The position numbers and the translations under genes were made by a program. This document shows, piece after piece, positions 8,115 to 16,940 of a stretch of 64,000 bases of DNA (within the stretch, counting starts at the first letter, position 1; every line of letters begins with the position of its first letter). Source of the DNA: Wenzhouxiangella sp. XN201 (lineage in GTDB: Bacteria > Pseudomonadota > Gammaproteobacteria > Xanthomonadales > Wenzhouxiangellaceae); contig NZ_JAAIVI010000017.1 in the NCBI RefSeq assembly GCF_011008905.1, positions 1,341,750 to 1,405,749 on the forward strand, read 5' to 3'. Below the pieces are notes generated by a model, which was not told where the DNA came from, searched no databases, and worked only from the letters and a program-made list of their open reading frames with translations.

Positions 8115-9544
8115 GGCTGATCTCCCGATTTATCCTCGCTCATGGCGTGGTTGTCGCCGTGGGCGGAGTGGTCCATGGTTTCGCCCGATTCCGGTTCCGA
8201 TTCCGATTCCGATTCGGTGCCGTGGTCCATGTCCTGATCCGTTTCATGGTCCATCGAGTGGTTCATGTCGTGGTCCATCTCGTGGTCCATGTCCTGATCC
8301 ATGTCGTCGTCTGAAGCGCTCTTGTCATCGAGCAAGCGCATCAGGCTGGCGTCTGCGCTGGCCTCCGAGTCGATCAGGAACTGACTGGACACCACGATCT
8401 GCTCGCCTTCCTCGAGTCCGGCGGTAATCTCCGTGAACCCGCCCGATTCGAGGCCGGTGGCCACTTCCGCAGGCCGGAATCGACCTTCTCCCAGCGCCAG
8501 TATCACGCGCTCTCCCTGGCCGGTTCGGATGATGGACTGGGTGGGTACGACGAGGGCCTCGGCATGCGGGTCGGCCGCGATCGAAACGCGGGCATACATG
8601 TTGGGCTTGAGCTTCAGATCCGGATTGTCGAATACCAGGCGCACACGCCCGGTGCGTGTTTCCGATCGAATGGTCGGATAGACAAAATCGATCTCGCCGT
8701 GCCATTCGCGGCCGGCTTCTGCCCAGGGAAGCCGCATTGTGGCTCGCTGACCCGGTTCGGCCCAGTTGATCTGGCCCTCGAAAAGATCGGCTTCCACCCA
8801 GACCCGGGACAGGTCTGCAATGGACATGAGGGTGCCACCCGGCTGGACATACATGCCCTGCCGAACATTGAGTTCGAGCAGGTGGCCGTCTTCGGGCGCG
8901 TGAACCGTGAAGAGCCGGCTCGGCGTTCCACGTTGTCGCAGGCCGCGGACCTGCTCTGCATTCATGCCCAGTGAGGCCAGCCGCGATTGGGATGCCGTGA
9001 CGAGCGTCTGATTGCCCATTCTTACGGCTTGCAGGTATTCTTCCTGCGCGCTGACCAGGGCCGGGGAATAGATCTCGAACAGAGGCTGTCCGGCCGATAC
9101 CTGTTCACCTTCCGTTTCCACATGCAGTACTTCGATCCAGCCTTCGGTGCGGACGTGGACGTGGGCAATCTGACCGCCATCGGGCGTCACCAGGCCCACG
9201 GCGTCGATGTCGCGCGCCAGGTCCCGACGCTGGACGGGCGAGACCTTGACGCCGATGTTGTTGATTACCGTCGGATTGATCCGGATCGACGGTTGACCCT
9301 GGTTGCCCTCCTGACCGGCCTCGTCGGCATAGACCGGCACGAGATCCATGCCCATGGGCGATTTGCCGGGCTCGTCGCGCCGGTAGTTCGGGTCCATGGG
9401 GGCAACCCAGTAGAGAATTTCGCGCTCGGCCTCGCCCGGCTGATCCTGACTTCCCGAGTCGGATCCCCCGAAGGCCCACCAGGCCGCAAGAAAGCCGACG
9501 GCGACGGCTGTAAGCGCTATAACCACGACTTGCCACTTGTTCAC
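8111..9544 (-). CDS. cusB: CusB-family periplasmic adaptor with Met/His/Asp-rich C-terminal tail
   Basis: 477 residues. The start is a GTG at 9544 whose last bases overlap the stop of the channel gene (GTGA), preceded by GGGAGAAG. Order of parts: N-terminal membrane helix (about 5-23); a heavy-metal-binding motif with WVAPMDP and GKSPMGMDLVPVY; the barrel-sandwich and alpha-hairpin (VHVRTEGWIEVLHV, AQEEYLQAV); beta-barrel and membrane-proximal domain (VVPTQSIIRTG). The final 65 residues are a repetitive Asp/Met/His run (repeated MDH and MDQ units) not found in E. coli CusB. The protein bridges CusA and the outer-membrane channel and can deliver metal to the pump. The tail probably buffers Cu/Ag. 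Confidence 0.92.
   Translation of the reverse strand: MNKWQVVVIALTAVAVGFLAAWWAFGGSDSGSQDQPGEAEREILYWVAPMDPNYRRDEPGKSPMGMDLVPVYADEAGQEGNQGQPSIRINPTVINNIGVKVSPVQRRDLARDIDAVGLVTPDGGQIAHVHVRTEGWIEVLHVETEGEQVSAGQPLFEIYSPALVSAQEEYLQAVRMGNQTLVTASQSRLASLGMNAEQVRGLRQRGTPSRLFTVHAPEDGHLLELNVRQGMYVQPGGTLMSIADLSRVWVEADLFEGQINWAEPGQRATMRLPWAEAGREWHGEIDFVYPTIRSETRTGRVRLVFDNPDLKLKPNMYARVSIAADPHAEALVVPTQSIIRTGQGERVILALGEGRFRPAEVATGLESGGFTEITAGLEEGEQIVVSSQFLIDSEASADASLMRLLDDKSASDDDMDQDMDHEMDHDMNHSMDHETDQDMDHGTESESESEPESGETMDHSAHGDNHAMSEDKSGDQP
8160..8320 (-). repeat. Imperfect tandem repeat encoding the Met/His/Asp tail of the adaptor
   Basis: On the + strand, short units such as TGGTCCAT recur at irregular 9-30 bp intervals, encoding repeated MDH/MDQ tripeptides on the minus strand. 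A second run of GATTCC units encodes alternating Ser/Glu. The pattern suggests growth by slippage within an in-frame metal-binding tail. Confidence 0.75.
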
Positions 9545-10872
9545 GATTCTTCTCCCGAAAGAAAGAGGATTTGCGCCCAGGCGGATCCGGCCCGGGCTTG
9601 CAGTTCGGCCTGCTTGATCTGCGTATCCAGGTCGGTCAGTTGACTGCGGATGAGTTCGGCAAAATCGGTCTGCCCGTTGGCATAGGTTGTCACTGAAGCC
9701 TCGACCGTGTCCCGGGCGCGCTCGGAAACTACCTTTTCGTAGAGGGCCAGGCGTTCTCGATAACGTTGCCAATCGGCTATGGCCTGCTTGAGTTGACGCC
9801 GGAGGTCGAGCAGGAGTGCATCACGATCAAATGTGGCTGCACTGCTGCGGCGGATCGCCGCCGTTTGACGCTTGTCCTGCCGTTGTCCCGCAAACAGCGG
9901 CAGGGACATGGTCACGCCGATGCTGGCCAGGTCGGGGTGGTCGGAGCGCAGGCCATAGCCGGCCTCAATGGCCAGCTTGGGCTTGTAGGCCTGTTCCGCC
10001 AGTTCGATGCCGAGCTCGGCCGCTTCAATGCGGGCTTGCTTGGCCTGGACGGCCGGATGGGAAACCAGTTGCTGCTGCAGTTCATCGGGATCGATTGCCG
10101 TCGCCTCGAAATCGGGCATGCTCTCGGGCAGGGGGCGATACGCTTCGCCACCGATGTAACGGGATAGCGTCGCTCGCGCTCGATCGGCCATACGCCGGTG
10201 CTCGGTAATCCGATCATCGAGCAAAGCGAGTTCCAGTTCTGTTCGCAACAGGGCCTGTGAATGGAGTCCGCCGGCGGCAAACCGCGACTGCAGCGATTCG
10301 ATCTGCTGCTCAATTCGGCCCCGGCTCCTGCGGAGCACCGCCACTGCCTGATCCTGCCAGGCCAGTTCCAGCCAGGCCTGGCGGGTTTCCAGTGCAATCC
10401 GTCGAAGTGCAAGATCGGTTTGTGCACGCTCACCGCCGGCTTCCGTGCTGCGCTGGCGTTGCCGGATATCCAGCGTTCGGCCCGCCGGGATTTCCTGGCG
10501 GAGTCCAATTCGCAAGGCCTGGGTCATACCCTCCTGGTCCAGCCGGAAGGTGTCGGTCGGCACGTTGACGACCTGGGCCGAAATCATCGGGTCCGGCAGT
10601 TGGCCATCGGCGATGGCGTCATTTTCGAGGGCCTCGCCGCGGGCCACATATTGCTGAACGCTCGGATCGGCGGCGGTGGTCGCCAGGGACACCGCCCGCT
10701 CCATCGTCAGTGGTGTTTCGTCGCTTGCTACGGCCCGCGTTTCAGCAGCATTTTCATCGCCTGAATCGGCTGCCGGCGTTAACGTCGAAAATACCAGTAG
10801 AACGGACAAGTACAGGGCCAATCGCGCCAGGCGACTGGAGCAGTATGCAGACTGGAGGGTGCCATTGGACAT
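9541..10872 (-). CDS. cusC: TolC-family outer-membrane channel of the metal RND system
   Basis: 443 residues with a cleavable signal peptide (hydrophobic segment around 17-33, cleavage near TPAADS). Two OEP repeats with long heptad-like helices are seen, e.g. LRIGLRQEIPAGRTLDIRQ and the matching second repeat IGVTMSLPLFAGQRQDKRQ, as in CusC/CzcC. It forms the outer-membrane duct for the CusBA complex. First gene of the eight-gene operon, with ribosome site AGAGAGG upstream of ATG 10872. The stop overlaps the adaptor start. There is no lipobox, unlike E. coli CusC. Confidence 0.9.
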   Translation of the reverse strand: MSNGTLQSAYCSSRLARLALYLSVLLVFSTLTPAADSGDENAAETRAVASDETPLTMERAVSLATTAADPSVQQYVARGEALENDAIADGQLPDPMISAQVVNVPTDTFRLDQEGMTQALRIGLRQEIPAGRTLDIRQRQRSTEAGGERAQTDLALRRIALETRQAWLELAWQDQAVAVLRRSRGRIEQQIESLQSRFAAGGLHSQALLRTELELALLDDRITEHRRMADRARATLSRYIGGEAYRPLPESMPDFEATAIDPDELQQQLVSHPAVQAKQARIEAAELGIELAEQAYKPKLAIEAGYGLRSDHPDLASIGVTMSLPLFAGQRQDKRQTAAIRRSSAATFDRDALLLDLRRQLKQAIADWQRYRERLALYEKVVSERARDTVEASVTTYANGQTDFAELIRSQLTDLDTQIKQAELQARAGSAWAQILFLSGEES

Positions 10873-10986
10873 GGTGAACCTCTCTTGATGGGTTCTGTAG
10901 ATCTTGGGTATTGCGCGCCGGTCGTTGAAACACGCCGATTCACTGCGGCATGTCGACGCCCGTGCAGGGAGAATAGCTTGTGGGGA

Positions 10987-11379
10987 TCAGGCCCGAGGTG
11001 GGCGAAGGAGGCTGCTAATGATGTCGTGGGGAGCAGGTGCGTTTAGCGGCGAAGGCGGATGGCTTTTCGCAGCCGGCAGGGTTGTGCCGAGGCGGACGGG
11101 AACGACGAGACTCGTGGCCGGGCAGAGACAGCGACAGGTTTCGTGTTCGCAGCCGGCATCTTTCTCGCAGCAGTCATGCGCCGACTCCTCGTAATCTGCG
11201 TCCGGCTGGTGCTCGGCCATATCTGAGTGACAGTCCGCATTGTCGCCGTCACTGGCAACCTGCGCGAGGGTCGCGTCGTACTGAGAAGGCGTCGCGCTCG
11301 CTCCCCACACCGGCAGGCCGCCCATCACAAGGGCGAGAGCCAGAATGCAGCGGAGCAGGATCGACGCGATTGAGTGCAT
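10987..11379 (-). CDS. CopL-like small periplasmic metal-binding protein
   Basis: 130 residues with a signal peptide (hydrophobic 7-24, cleavage after VWGASA). The mature part is rich in His, Cys and acidic residues: CHSDMAEHQPD, then HDCCEKDAGCEHETCRCLC. This resembles CopL of Xanthomonas, a small Cys/His protein encoded just ahead of copper-resistance genes and needed for their copper-induced expression. It lies 114 bp upstream of the channel gene in the same direction, so it may be the leader gene of the operon. Family assignment rests on composition and position, not a strict motif. Confidence 0.65.
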   Translation of the reverse strand: MHSIASILLRCILALALVMGGLPVWGASATPSQYDATLAQVASDGDNADCHSDMAEHQPDADYEESAHDCCEKDAGCEHETCRCLCPATSLVVPVRLGTTLPAAKSHPPSPLNAPAPHDIISSLLRPPRA

Positions 11380-11386
11380 AAGTTCA

Positions 11387-11392
11387 AGTGTA
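11387..11392 (-). promoter_or_regulatory. -10-like hexamer 7 nt before the CopL-like start
   Basis: On the minus strand TACACT is followed by only 7 nt and then ATG 11379. A transcript starting the usual 6-8 nt after this hexamer would begin at or next to the start codon, i.e. leaderless. No Shine-Dalgarno is present between them. A matching -35 is not obvious. Confidence 0.4.
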
Positions 11393-11615
11393 CCAGCAAC
11401 TTCATTGGCGCGAGGCAGGTCAGTAAAGCGTTCTCATCGCCGATTCCGACCAGGTTCTTGTGAGACCCTTGTCCCGGCGCGTGGTTCCGGCGGCTTCGGG
11501 AAATCTGCTATCTTTTCACTGAGTGTCTTTTCAAGGGGATCACGCTATTCATGTCTTCATTTTGCCGCAGCTGGATTGACAACTTGATCTCGGCGGCATT
11601 GACGGGGAGTAATGC

Positions 11616-13877
11616 GTGAGCGCTTCGCCCATGCATCGGATCAAGCCCTTGCTGGACGCCTTGCCGCGTTCGCTCTTTCTCGCCTCGCGGGATCTCGACG
11701 GCGTGATCTCGGGGCGCAGCATTCCCACGCGCAAAGCCGTCGAACGCATCCTGGAATTGATCGAACCCCTCGGCATGGGTCGGCGCGTTCTGGTGATCGG
11801 CGCCGGGGCCGGCTATCTGGCCGCGGCGTTAGCCCGTATGGTCGAAGATGTCGTAGTGGTTGAGCTCAAGACCGAGGTGGCCGATATTGCCAGGGCCAAC
11901 TTCGAGCGGGCCGGGATCGAAAATGTCCACCTGATCCTCGGCGAGGGCGCACTGGGCGCGCCCGATCTGGCACCTTTCGACCTGATTCTCTGCACCGCCC
12001 GTATCAACAACCGGGAGCGCCTCGCCGGTCAACTGACCGAAGGTGGCCACCTGGTTACGCTCGAGGGAGACGACCCCTTGGTGCCCTTGCTCGCGGTCCA
12101 GAGCTTGGAAAACGAGCGCTTCAGGCGACGTGAGCTCGGGCTGGTCAACCTGGCCCATGATGCGGGTGAAACCATGATCGACCTGGGCTATGTCGACGAA
12201 AGGCAGCTCGACGATGCTCGGGAGGAAGCGCGTCGGCGGCGCGAGCCGGTGATTTCGGTCCTACAGCGTCGTGGCGATATTGCCGATGTGGATCTCTATC
12301 GCAGCCTTGCCGAACGGTACGGACTGCGGCTGGCCAGCGCCGACGAGCTGCTCAAGGATCTCGATCTCGCACTGTTTCGACGTTTTTCCAAGACTTTCCT
12401 GGACAACCAGCGTCTGTTGCCAATTCGTTCGAGCGACGGGGTTCTGTACGTGGCTACCGACAATCCCGATGCTCCGACCGAGGATGTGGCGCGGGTGCAG
12501 GACTTCAAATCGGTAGAGAAGTATCTGGTTACGCCCACTGATTTCCGGCGGCTGTGGCAGGTCATCGATCTTTCCTCGCGCGGCAGCGAAATGCTGAAGT
12601 GGACCGAGCGGAAGCAGGAACCGGCGCGCTCCGACGACCTGCTCGACAATTCCGATCGCGAGCTCAGCCATTACCTGGTTTCACTGTACGAATCGATCCT
12701 ACTCGATGCGGTCAGCGCCAAGGCTTCCGATATTCATGTCGAGCGTTACGGCGACCGGATTCGAATTCGAATCCGGGTTGACGGAGAACTGCACGATCTG
12801 ACGCACTACCAACTCACGCCGCGTGACCATGCTGGCCTCATCAACGTCATCAAGGTGCGCGCCGAAATCAACATTGCCGAGCGACGCCTGCCGCAGGGCG
12901 GTCGCTCGCATATGCGGGTAGGCGCCACCAACTATGACCTGCGGGTCCAGATCCAACCATCGTTGCACGGCGAGCACGCCGTGATTCGCCTGCTGTCCCA
13001 GACCGGTCGAGTGCTGGGCCTGCGAGAATTGGGCATGTCCGAGCGCGTGGCGGGTTTCTACCAGCGGCTGCTGGACAATCCCGCCGGGCTCGTGCTGGTT
13101 GTGGGGCCGACCGGTTCGGGCAAGTCGACGTCACTGTATGCGGCGCTGCAGGAGCTGGCCGACGACGGTCGACGCAAGGTGATCACCGTGGAGGACCCGA
13201 TCGAGTACTCCATCGACAATATCCAGCAGACGCGGGCGCGTCCCGATATCGGATTCAGCTTTGCCGATGCCATGCGGTCTTTCGTGCGCCAGGATCCCGA
13301 CGTGATCATGGTGGGCGAGATCCGGGATGCGGAAACAGCGCTGGAGGCCATGCGCGCATCACAGACCGGGCACCTGGTGCTCTCAACCCTTCACAGTAAC
13401 GACGCAGTCGACGCGCTACAGCGCCTCTACGATCTGCAAGTATTGCCCAATTCGATCGCCGGGGAGCTTCTGGCAATCATCGCCCAGCGCCTGGCCAAGC
13501 GCATCTGCGAGCACTGTCGGGAGCCGGCCGAACCCGATAGCCGCGTTTTACGAGAGTTGTTTCCGGAGCGTGTGCCCGTCAATTTCCGCTGTTTTCGGGG
13601 CCGAGGCTGCAAGCACTGCAATGGCCTGGGCACGCGCGGCCGGGTCGCCGTGGTCGAGTACTTGCAAGTCAACGACGATATTCGGCGCGTCATTTCACTG
13701 CAGCCGCCGGCCGGGGAGCTGCGCTGGCAGGCACTCGACGCCGGCTTGATCACCATGCGCGACAGCGCGCTCGACCACGTCATCACCGGCACGATTCCGC
13801 TTGACGAAATCCGCCGCATCCTGCCGCAGGATCGCATGGCGCCCGAGCAGCGCGGTGGCAGGAGGAAACAGCCGTGA
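11616..13877 (+). CDS. GspE/PilB-type secretion ATPase with N-terminal PCMT-like methyltransferase domain
   Basis: 753 residues from a GTG start preceded by GGGGAG (6 nt spacing). Residues about 30-165 resemble protein-L-isoaspartate methyltransferase: SAM motif VLVIGAGAGY (58-67), GEGALG (109-114) and PFDLILCTA (120-128). The PCMT catalytic Ser of the ISQP motif aligns with Pro37, so repair activity is doubtful. Residues about 185-330 are a T2SSE_N/MshEN domain. The ATPase follows with Walker A GPTGSGKST (about 491), Walker B region DPDVIMVGEIRD (about 563) and a tetracysteine zinc site (CEHC...CKHC). The protein should power type II secretion or type IV pilus assembly, but no other secretion gene is nearby. 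The 3' end overlaps the next gene by 4 bp. Confidence 0.88.
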   Translation: MSASPMHRIKPLLDALPRSLFLASRDLDGVISGRSIPTRKAVERILELIEPLGMGRRVLVIGAGAGYLAAALARMVEDVVVVELKTEVADIARANFERAGIENVHLILGEGALGAPDLAPFDLILCTARINNRERLAGQLTEGGHLVTLEGDDPLVPLLAVQSLENERFRRRELGLVNLAHDAGETMIDLGYVDERQLDDAREEARRRREPVISVLQRRGDIADVDLYRSLAERYGLRLASADELLKDLDLALFRRFSKTFLDNQRLLPIRSSDGVLYVATDNPDAPTEDVARVQDFKSVEKYLVTPTDFRRLWQVIDLSSRGSEMLKWTERKQEPARSDDLLDNSDRELSHYLVSLYESILLDAVSAKASDIHVERYGDRIRIRIRVDGELHDLTHYQLTPRDHAGLINVIKVRAEINIAERRLPQGGRSHMRVGATNYDLRVQIQPSLHGEHAVIRLLSQTGRVLGLRELGMSERVAGFYQRLLDNPAGLVLVVGPTGSGKSTSLYAALQELADDGRRKVITVEDPIEYSIDNIQQTRARPDIGFSFADAMRSFVRQDPDVIMVGEIRDAETALEAMRASQTGHLVLSTLHSNDAVDALQRLYDLQVLPNSIAGELLAIIAQRLAKRICEHCREPAEPDSRVLRELFPERVPVNFRCFRGRGCKHCNGLGTRGRVAVVEYLQVNDDIRRVISLQPPAGELRWQALDAGLITMRDSALDHVITGTIPLDEIRRILPQDRMAPEQRGGRRKQP

Positions 13878-14962
13878 GCAGAAAGCCGCAACTGCAACGA
13901 CCGCCGGCTGAAACGGCCTTCGCCGACGAGCTCAAGAGATTAGCAAGCTGGGACGAGCATCCCGTGCCGCCGGGGTGGAAGCTCTCGCCTTTGGCCGTGG
14001 AGAAGTTCGTGCTCGGCGATGACGAGTTGAAAATCAGTCACAAGATCGTGATTGATCCGGGCGTGATCACGCGCGTGGTGATTGCCCTGTGTACCGACCG
14101 GGGCTGCCTGCTCGTCGGCGAGCCGGGAACGGCCAAGTCCTGGTTGTCCGAGTTGCTCGCCGCGGCCATTTCTGGCGACTCCTCGCTGACTCTGCAGGGC
14201 GGGGCACTCAGCGAAGTCGGCCAGCTGCTCTACAGCTGGAACGATGCGCTGCTCGCCCAGGGCGGCCCCAGGCCGGAGGCGCTGGTGCCCAGCCCGATCT
14301 ATCGCGGCATGCGTGACGGCAAGATCGTGCGCTTTGAAGAGGTTGCCCGCTGCCCCCAGCCGCTGCAGGATGCGCTGCTGTCGATCCTGTCCGACCGGCT
14401 GATCACGGTGCCGGAACTCAGTGGTCAGTCCGGCGTTCTCTATTCGCGCGCAGGCTTCAACGTGATTGCCACATCCAACAGCATCGACGAGGGTGTGAAC
14501 CGGATGAGTGCCGCGCTCAAGCGGCGCATGAATTTCGAGACGGTTCCCTCGATTCGCGAAGTCGAAGACGAAATCGAGGTGGTGTCGCGAGAGGTCGGCC
14601 GGCTCAACGAGTACGCCGGCGTCGATGTACGCATCGATCCATCCGTAATCATGGCTTTGGTGACCATTTTCCACGAACTGCGCAACGGCCAGTCGCTGAG
14701 CGGCCGCTCGACCGACCGTCTGGCCGGTGCGACCATGTCGACGGCCGAAGCTGTCAGTGTCGGCCATGCACTGTGCATTCATGCGCGTTATTACTCTGAC
14801 GGCGAAGTGGATATCAAAAACCTGGTCCATTTCATCGTCGGATCGGCGCTGAAAGACCAGCCCGACGATCGTCGCCGGTTGCGCCACTATTTCGACACGG
14901 AAATCGCTCAGAAGCGCGGCGAAATATGGAAAGCGGTTTACGCCCAGCGGGAGCTGATCTGA
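13874..14962 (+). CDS. MoxR-type AAA+ ATPase
   Basis: 362 residues. GTG start inside the stop of the GspE-like gene (GTGA overlap), so the two are probably co-translated. Walker A GEPGTAKS, Walker B-like KIVRFEEV, sensor-1 region FNVIATSN and an arginine-rich ALKRRMNFETV identify an AAA_5/MoxR ATPase. MoxR proteins are chaperone-like and normally pair with a VWA-domain protein. No VWA partner is in this operon; the nearest VWA gene (norD) is convergent and has its own NorQ. Substrate unknown. The stop lies 7 nt from the convergent norD stop. Confidence 0.82.
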   Translation: MSRKPQLQRPPAETAFADELKRLASWDEHPVPPGWKLSPLAVEKFVLGDDELKISHKIVIDPGVITRVVIALCTDRGCLLVGEPGTAKSWLSELLAAAISGDSSLTLQGGALSEVGQLLYSWNDALLAQGGPRPEALVPSPIYRGMRDGKIVRFEEVARCPQPLQDALLSILSDRLITVPELSGQSGVLYSRAGFNVIATSNSIDEGVNRMSAALKRRMNFETVPSIREVEDEIEVVSREVGRLNEYAGVDVRIDPSVIMALVTIFHELRNGQSLSGRSTDRLAGATMSTAEAVSVGHALCIHARYYSDGEVDIKNLVHFIVGSALKDQPDDRRRLRHYFDTEIAQKRGEIWKAVYAQRELI

Positions 14963-14969
14963 TATTCCA

Positions 14970-16904
14970 TCAATGCTGGAGGAGCTGCCGGTAGATCGCT
15001 GGCAAGGCTCGGCTGAGCGCTGCCGCGTGCGGCACGATAGCGTAGCCGTTGCGGCCAAAGATGAGCGGAAAGTACTGTCGGGCACGCGCGTCGATGGTGA
15101 CGCCGAAGACCACCAGGCCGTCGCGGCGGGCCTCGCGCACGGCCATGCGCGTGTCCTCGATGGCGTAGCGGCCTTCGTAGTGATCGGTATCATTGGGCTT
15201 GCCGTCGGTGAGGACCAGCAGCAGGCGGTGACGGTTGGCCTTCTCGGCCAGTTCGGCGGCCACGTGACGGATGGCCGCGCCCAGGCGCGTGTAGCGTCCG
15301 GGCTCGAGCGCGGCGATGCGGCGCTCGATGCCGCGATCCATGGGCTCGTCGAAGCGTTTGAGCGGCGTGATTTCCACCCGTTTACGCCGGTGCGAGGTAA
15401 AGCTGTAGACGGCCTGCTCGTCGCCGCAGGCGTCGATGCCGTTGGCGAGCACCAGCAAGGCTTCCTTCTCGATGTCGATGACGCGGCGATCGTCGAGCCA
15501 GGAGTCCGTCGAGAGCGACACGTCCACCAGGGTGGCCACGGCCAGATCGCGCGAGGTGTCGCGCCAGGTCGAGTAGATGCGCTCCGAGCCGGAATGGCCG
15601 GCGGCGCGCTCGGTGACCATGCGCACCAGGGCGTCGGTGTCGAACTCGTCGCCGTCGAGCTGGGCGCGCAGCAATTCGCGCCGCGGCCTGAGCGCCTCGA
15701 ACTGCCGCCGCACGCTGCGAATACGCGAGCGGGTGTCGGCATCCGGTGACCAGTCTTCGTCGGCCATTCCGGGGTCGAGCACCTGTACGGCACAGAAATC
15801 GGGCAGATAGCGCCGGCGACCGTAGTGCCATTCAGGCCAGGTGACATCGGACTGCAGCGAGGATTCGGGAACGGCTGCGGAGGCGACCTCCAGGCCCATC
15901 TTCAGTCGCGTGGCTGCCTTCTTGCGGTGTTGGGACAGGGTCAGTTCTTCAAGTCCTTCGGCAGCCTGCCGCGCCTCGTCTTCGTCGTCGTCTTCGACCG
16001 CGCGGTTGACGTTGACCATCTCCGCCCAGGAAATGATCTTCTCGAAGGGGTTGAGCATCAGCGGGTCGTCGCGCTCGGTCTGGTCGAGATGGCGTCGGTG
16101 GGCCTGAAACATCTGTTCGCCCGCTTCTTTTGCATCGCCGCCGGTCTCCTCTTCGTCGGCGTCTTGATCGGACCCGCTCTCGGTTCCGGCACCGGCGGTG
16201 ACTGTCGGCCAGAGCGGCACCGGCAGTGGCGGGTGATAGCCGGACGGGGCGCGGAAGCGGCGGATGGACCGGGGATCTTCGGTCACGGCCCGGTAGAAGT
16301 CTTCGCTGCGCTCGTCGAGGTCGACGCTCTCGCCCAGCACACGGCGAATGACTCGCTCGACAGCGGCCTCGATCGGCGGCAGCCGGCGGGAAGGTCGCAA
16401 GCGGATCAGCCCAGCAGCCAGATCGGCATAGCGCGAGCGCCAACCCGGGAATTCCCGGAGCAATGCTTGCAGGGCCTCGCCTGAAGCCGCCAGGTACAGG
16501 AGATCTTGCTGTAGTGGATCGGATGTCGACGGTGGCAGGCGGCTGAAGGCCAGGAACGCGGTCTGCCAGAAATACAGCAGGCGGTTGCTTTCGGTATCGG
16601 GAAACAGGGCGTTGCGCTGCGGCAGAATCAGGTGTTCGCCGTCGAACCGCGCCAACTCCATCGGCTCCTGATCGAGGCCCAGGCGCTGGCGCCAGCTCAG
16701 GCGATGAAAGTGGCCCGCCGCTCTGGCAGTGGTCAGTGTGATGCCGGTCGGACCACCCAGGGCGCGGAAATAGACTGCCAGCGCATCGCGCAGGGATTCG
16801 AAATCGACGGCGGCTTCGGGGTGGGTCGGGTAACTGCTCGCCGCGGATGCCCAGCGGTGCCACCAGCGGCCGGCGAGTTCCTCGAATTCGAGCCATTCAG
16901 GCAT
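14970..16904 (-). CDS. norD: NorD, VWA-domain nitric oxide reductase activation protein
   Basis: 644 residues. The C-terminal third is a von Willebrand A domain with a MIDAS motif (DVSLSTDSW) and the later MIDAS Thr/Asp positions (GRYTRLGAAIRH, LVLTDGKPND). The N-terminal half is the helical NorD domain; the middle is acidic (DEEETGGDAKEAGE, EDDDEDEAR). With NorQ it is required to activate cNOR, probably by inserting the non-heme iron of NorB. It is the last gene of norCBQD, 36 bp after norQ. Confidence 0.92.
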   Translation of the reverse strand: MPEWLEFEELAGRWWHRWASAASSYPTHPEAAVDFESLRDALAVYFRALGGPTGITLTTARAAGHFHRLSWRQRLGLDQEPMELARFDGEHLILPQRNALFPDTESNRLLYFWQTAFLAFSRLPPSTSDPLQQDLLYLAASGEALQALLREFPGWRSRYADLAAGLIRLRPSRRLPPIEAAVERVIRRVLGESVDLDERSEDFYRAVTEDPRSIRRFRAPSGYHPPLPVPLWPTVTAGAGTESGSDQDADEEETGGDAKEAGEQMFQAHRRHLDQTERDDPLMLNPFEKIISWAEMVNVNRAVEDDDEDEARQAAEGLEELTLSQHRKKAATRLKMGLEVASAAVPESSLQSDVTWPEWHYGRRRYLPDFCAVQVLDPGMADEDWSPDADTRSRIRSVRRQFEALRPRRELLRAQLDGDEFDTDALVRMVTERAAGHSGSERIYSTWRDTSRDLAVATLVDVSLSTDSWLDDRRVIDIEKEALLVLANGIDACGDEQAVYSFTSHRRKRVEITPLKRFDEPMDRGIERRIAALEPGRYTRLGAAIRHVAAELAEKANRHRLLLVLTDGKPNDTDHYEGRYAIEDTRMAVREARRDGLVVFGVTIDARARQYFPLIFGRNGYAIVPHAAALSRALPAIYRQLLQH

Positions 16905-16940
16905 CGGGGCTCACGCTAAGTGAATGTGATCAGAGGTGCC

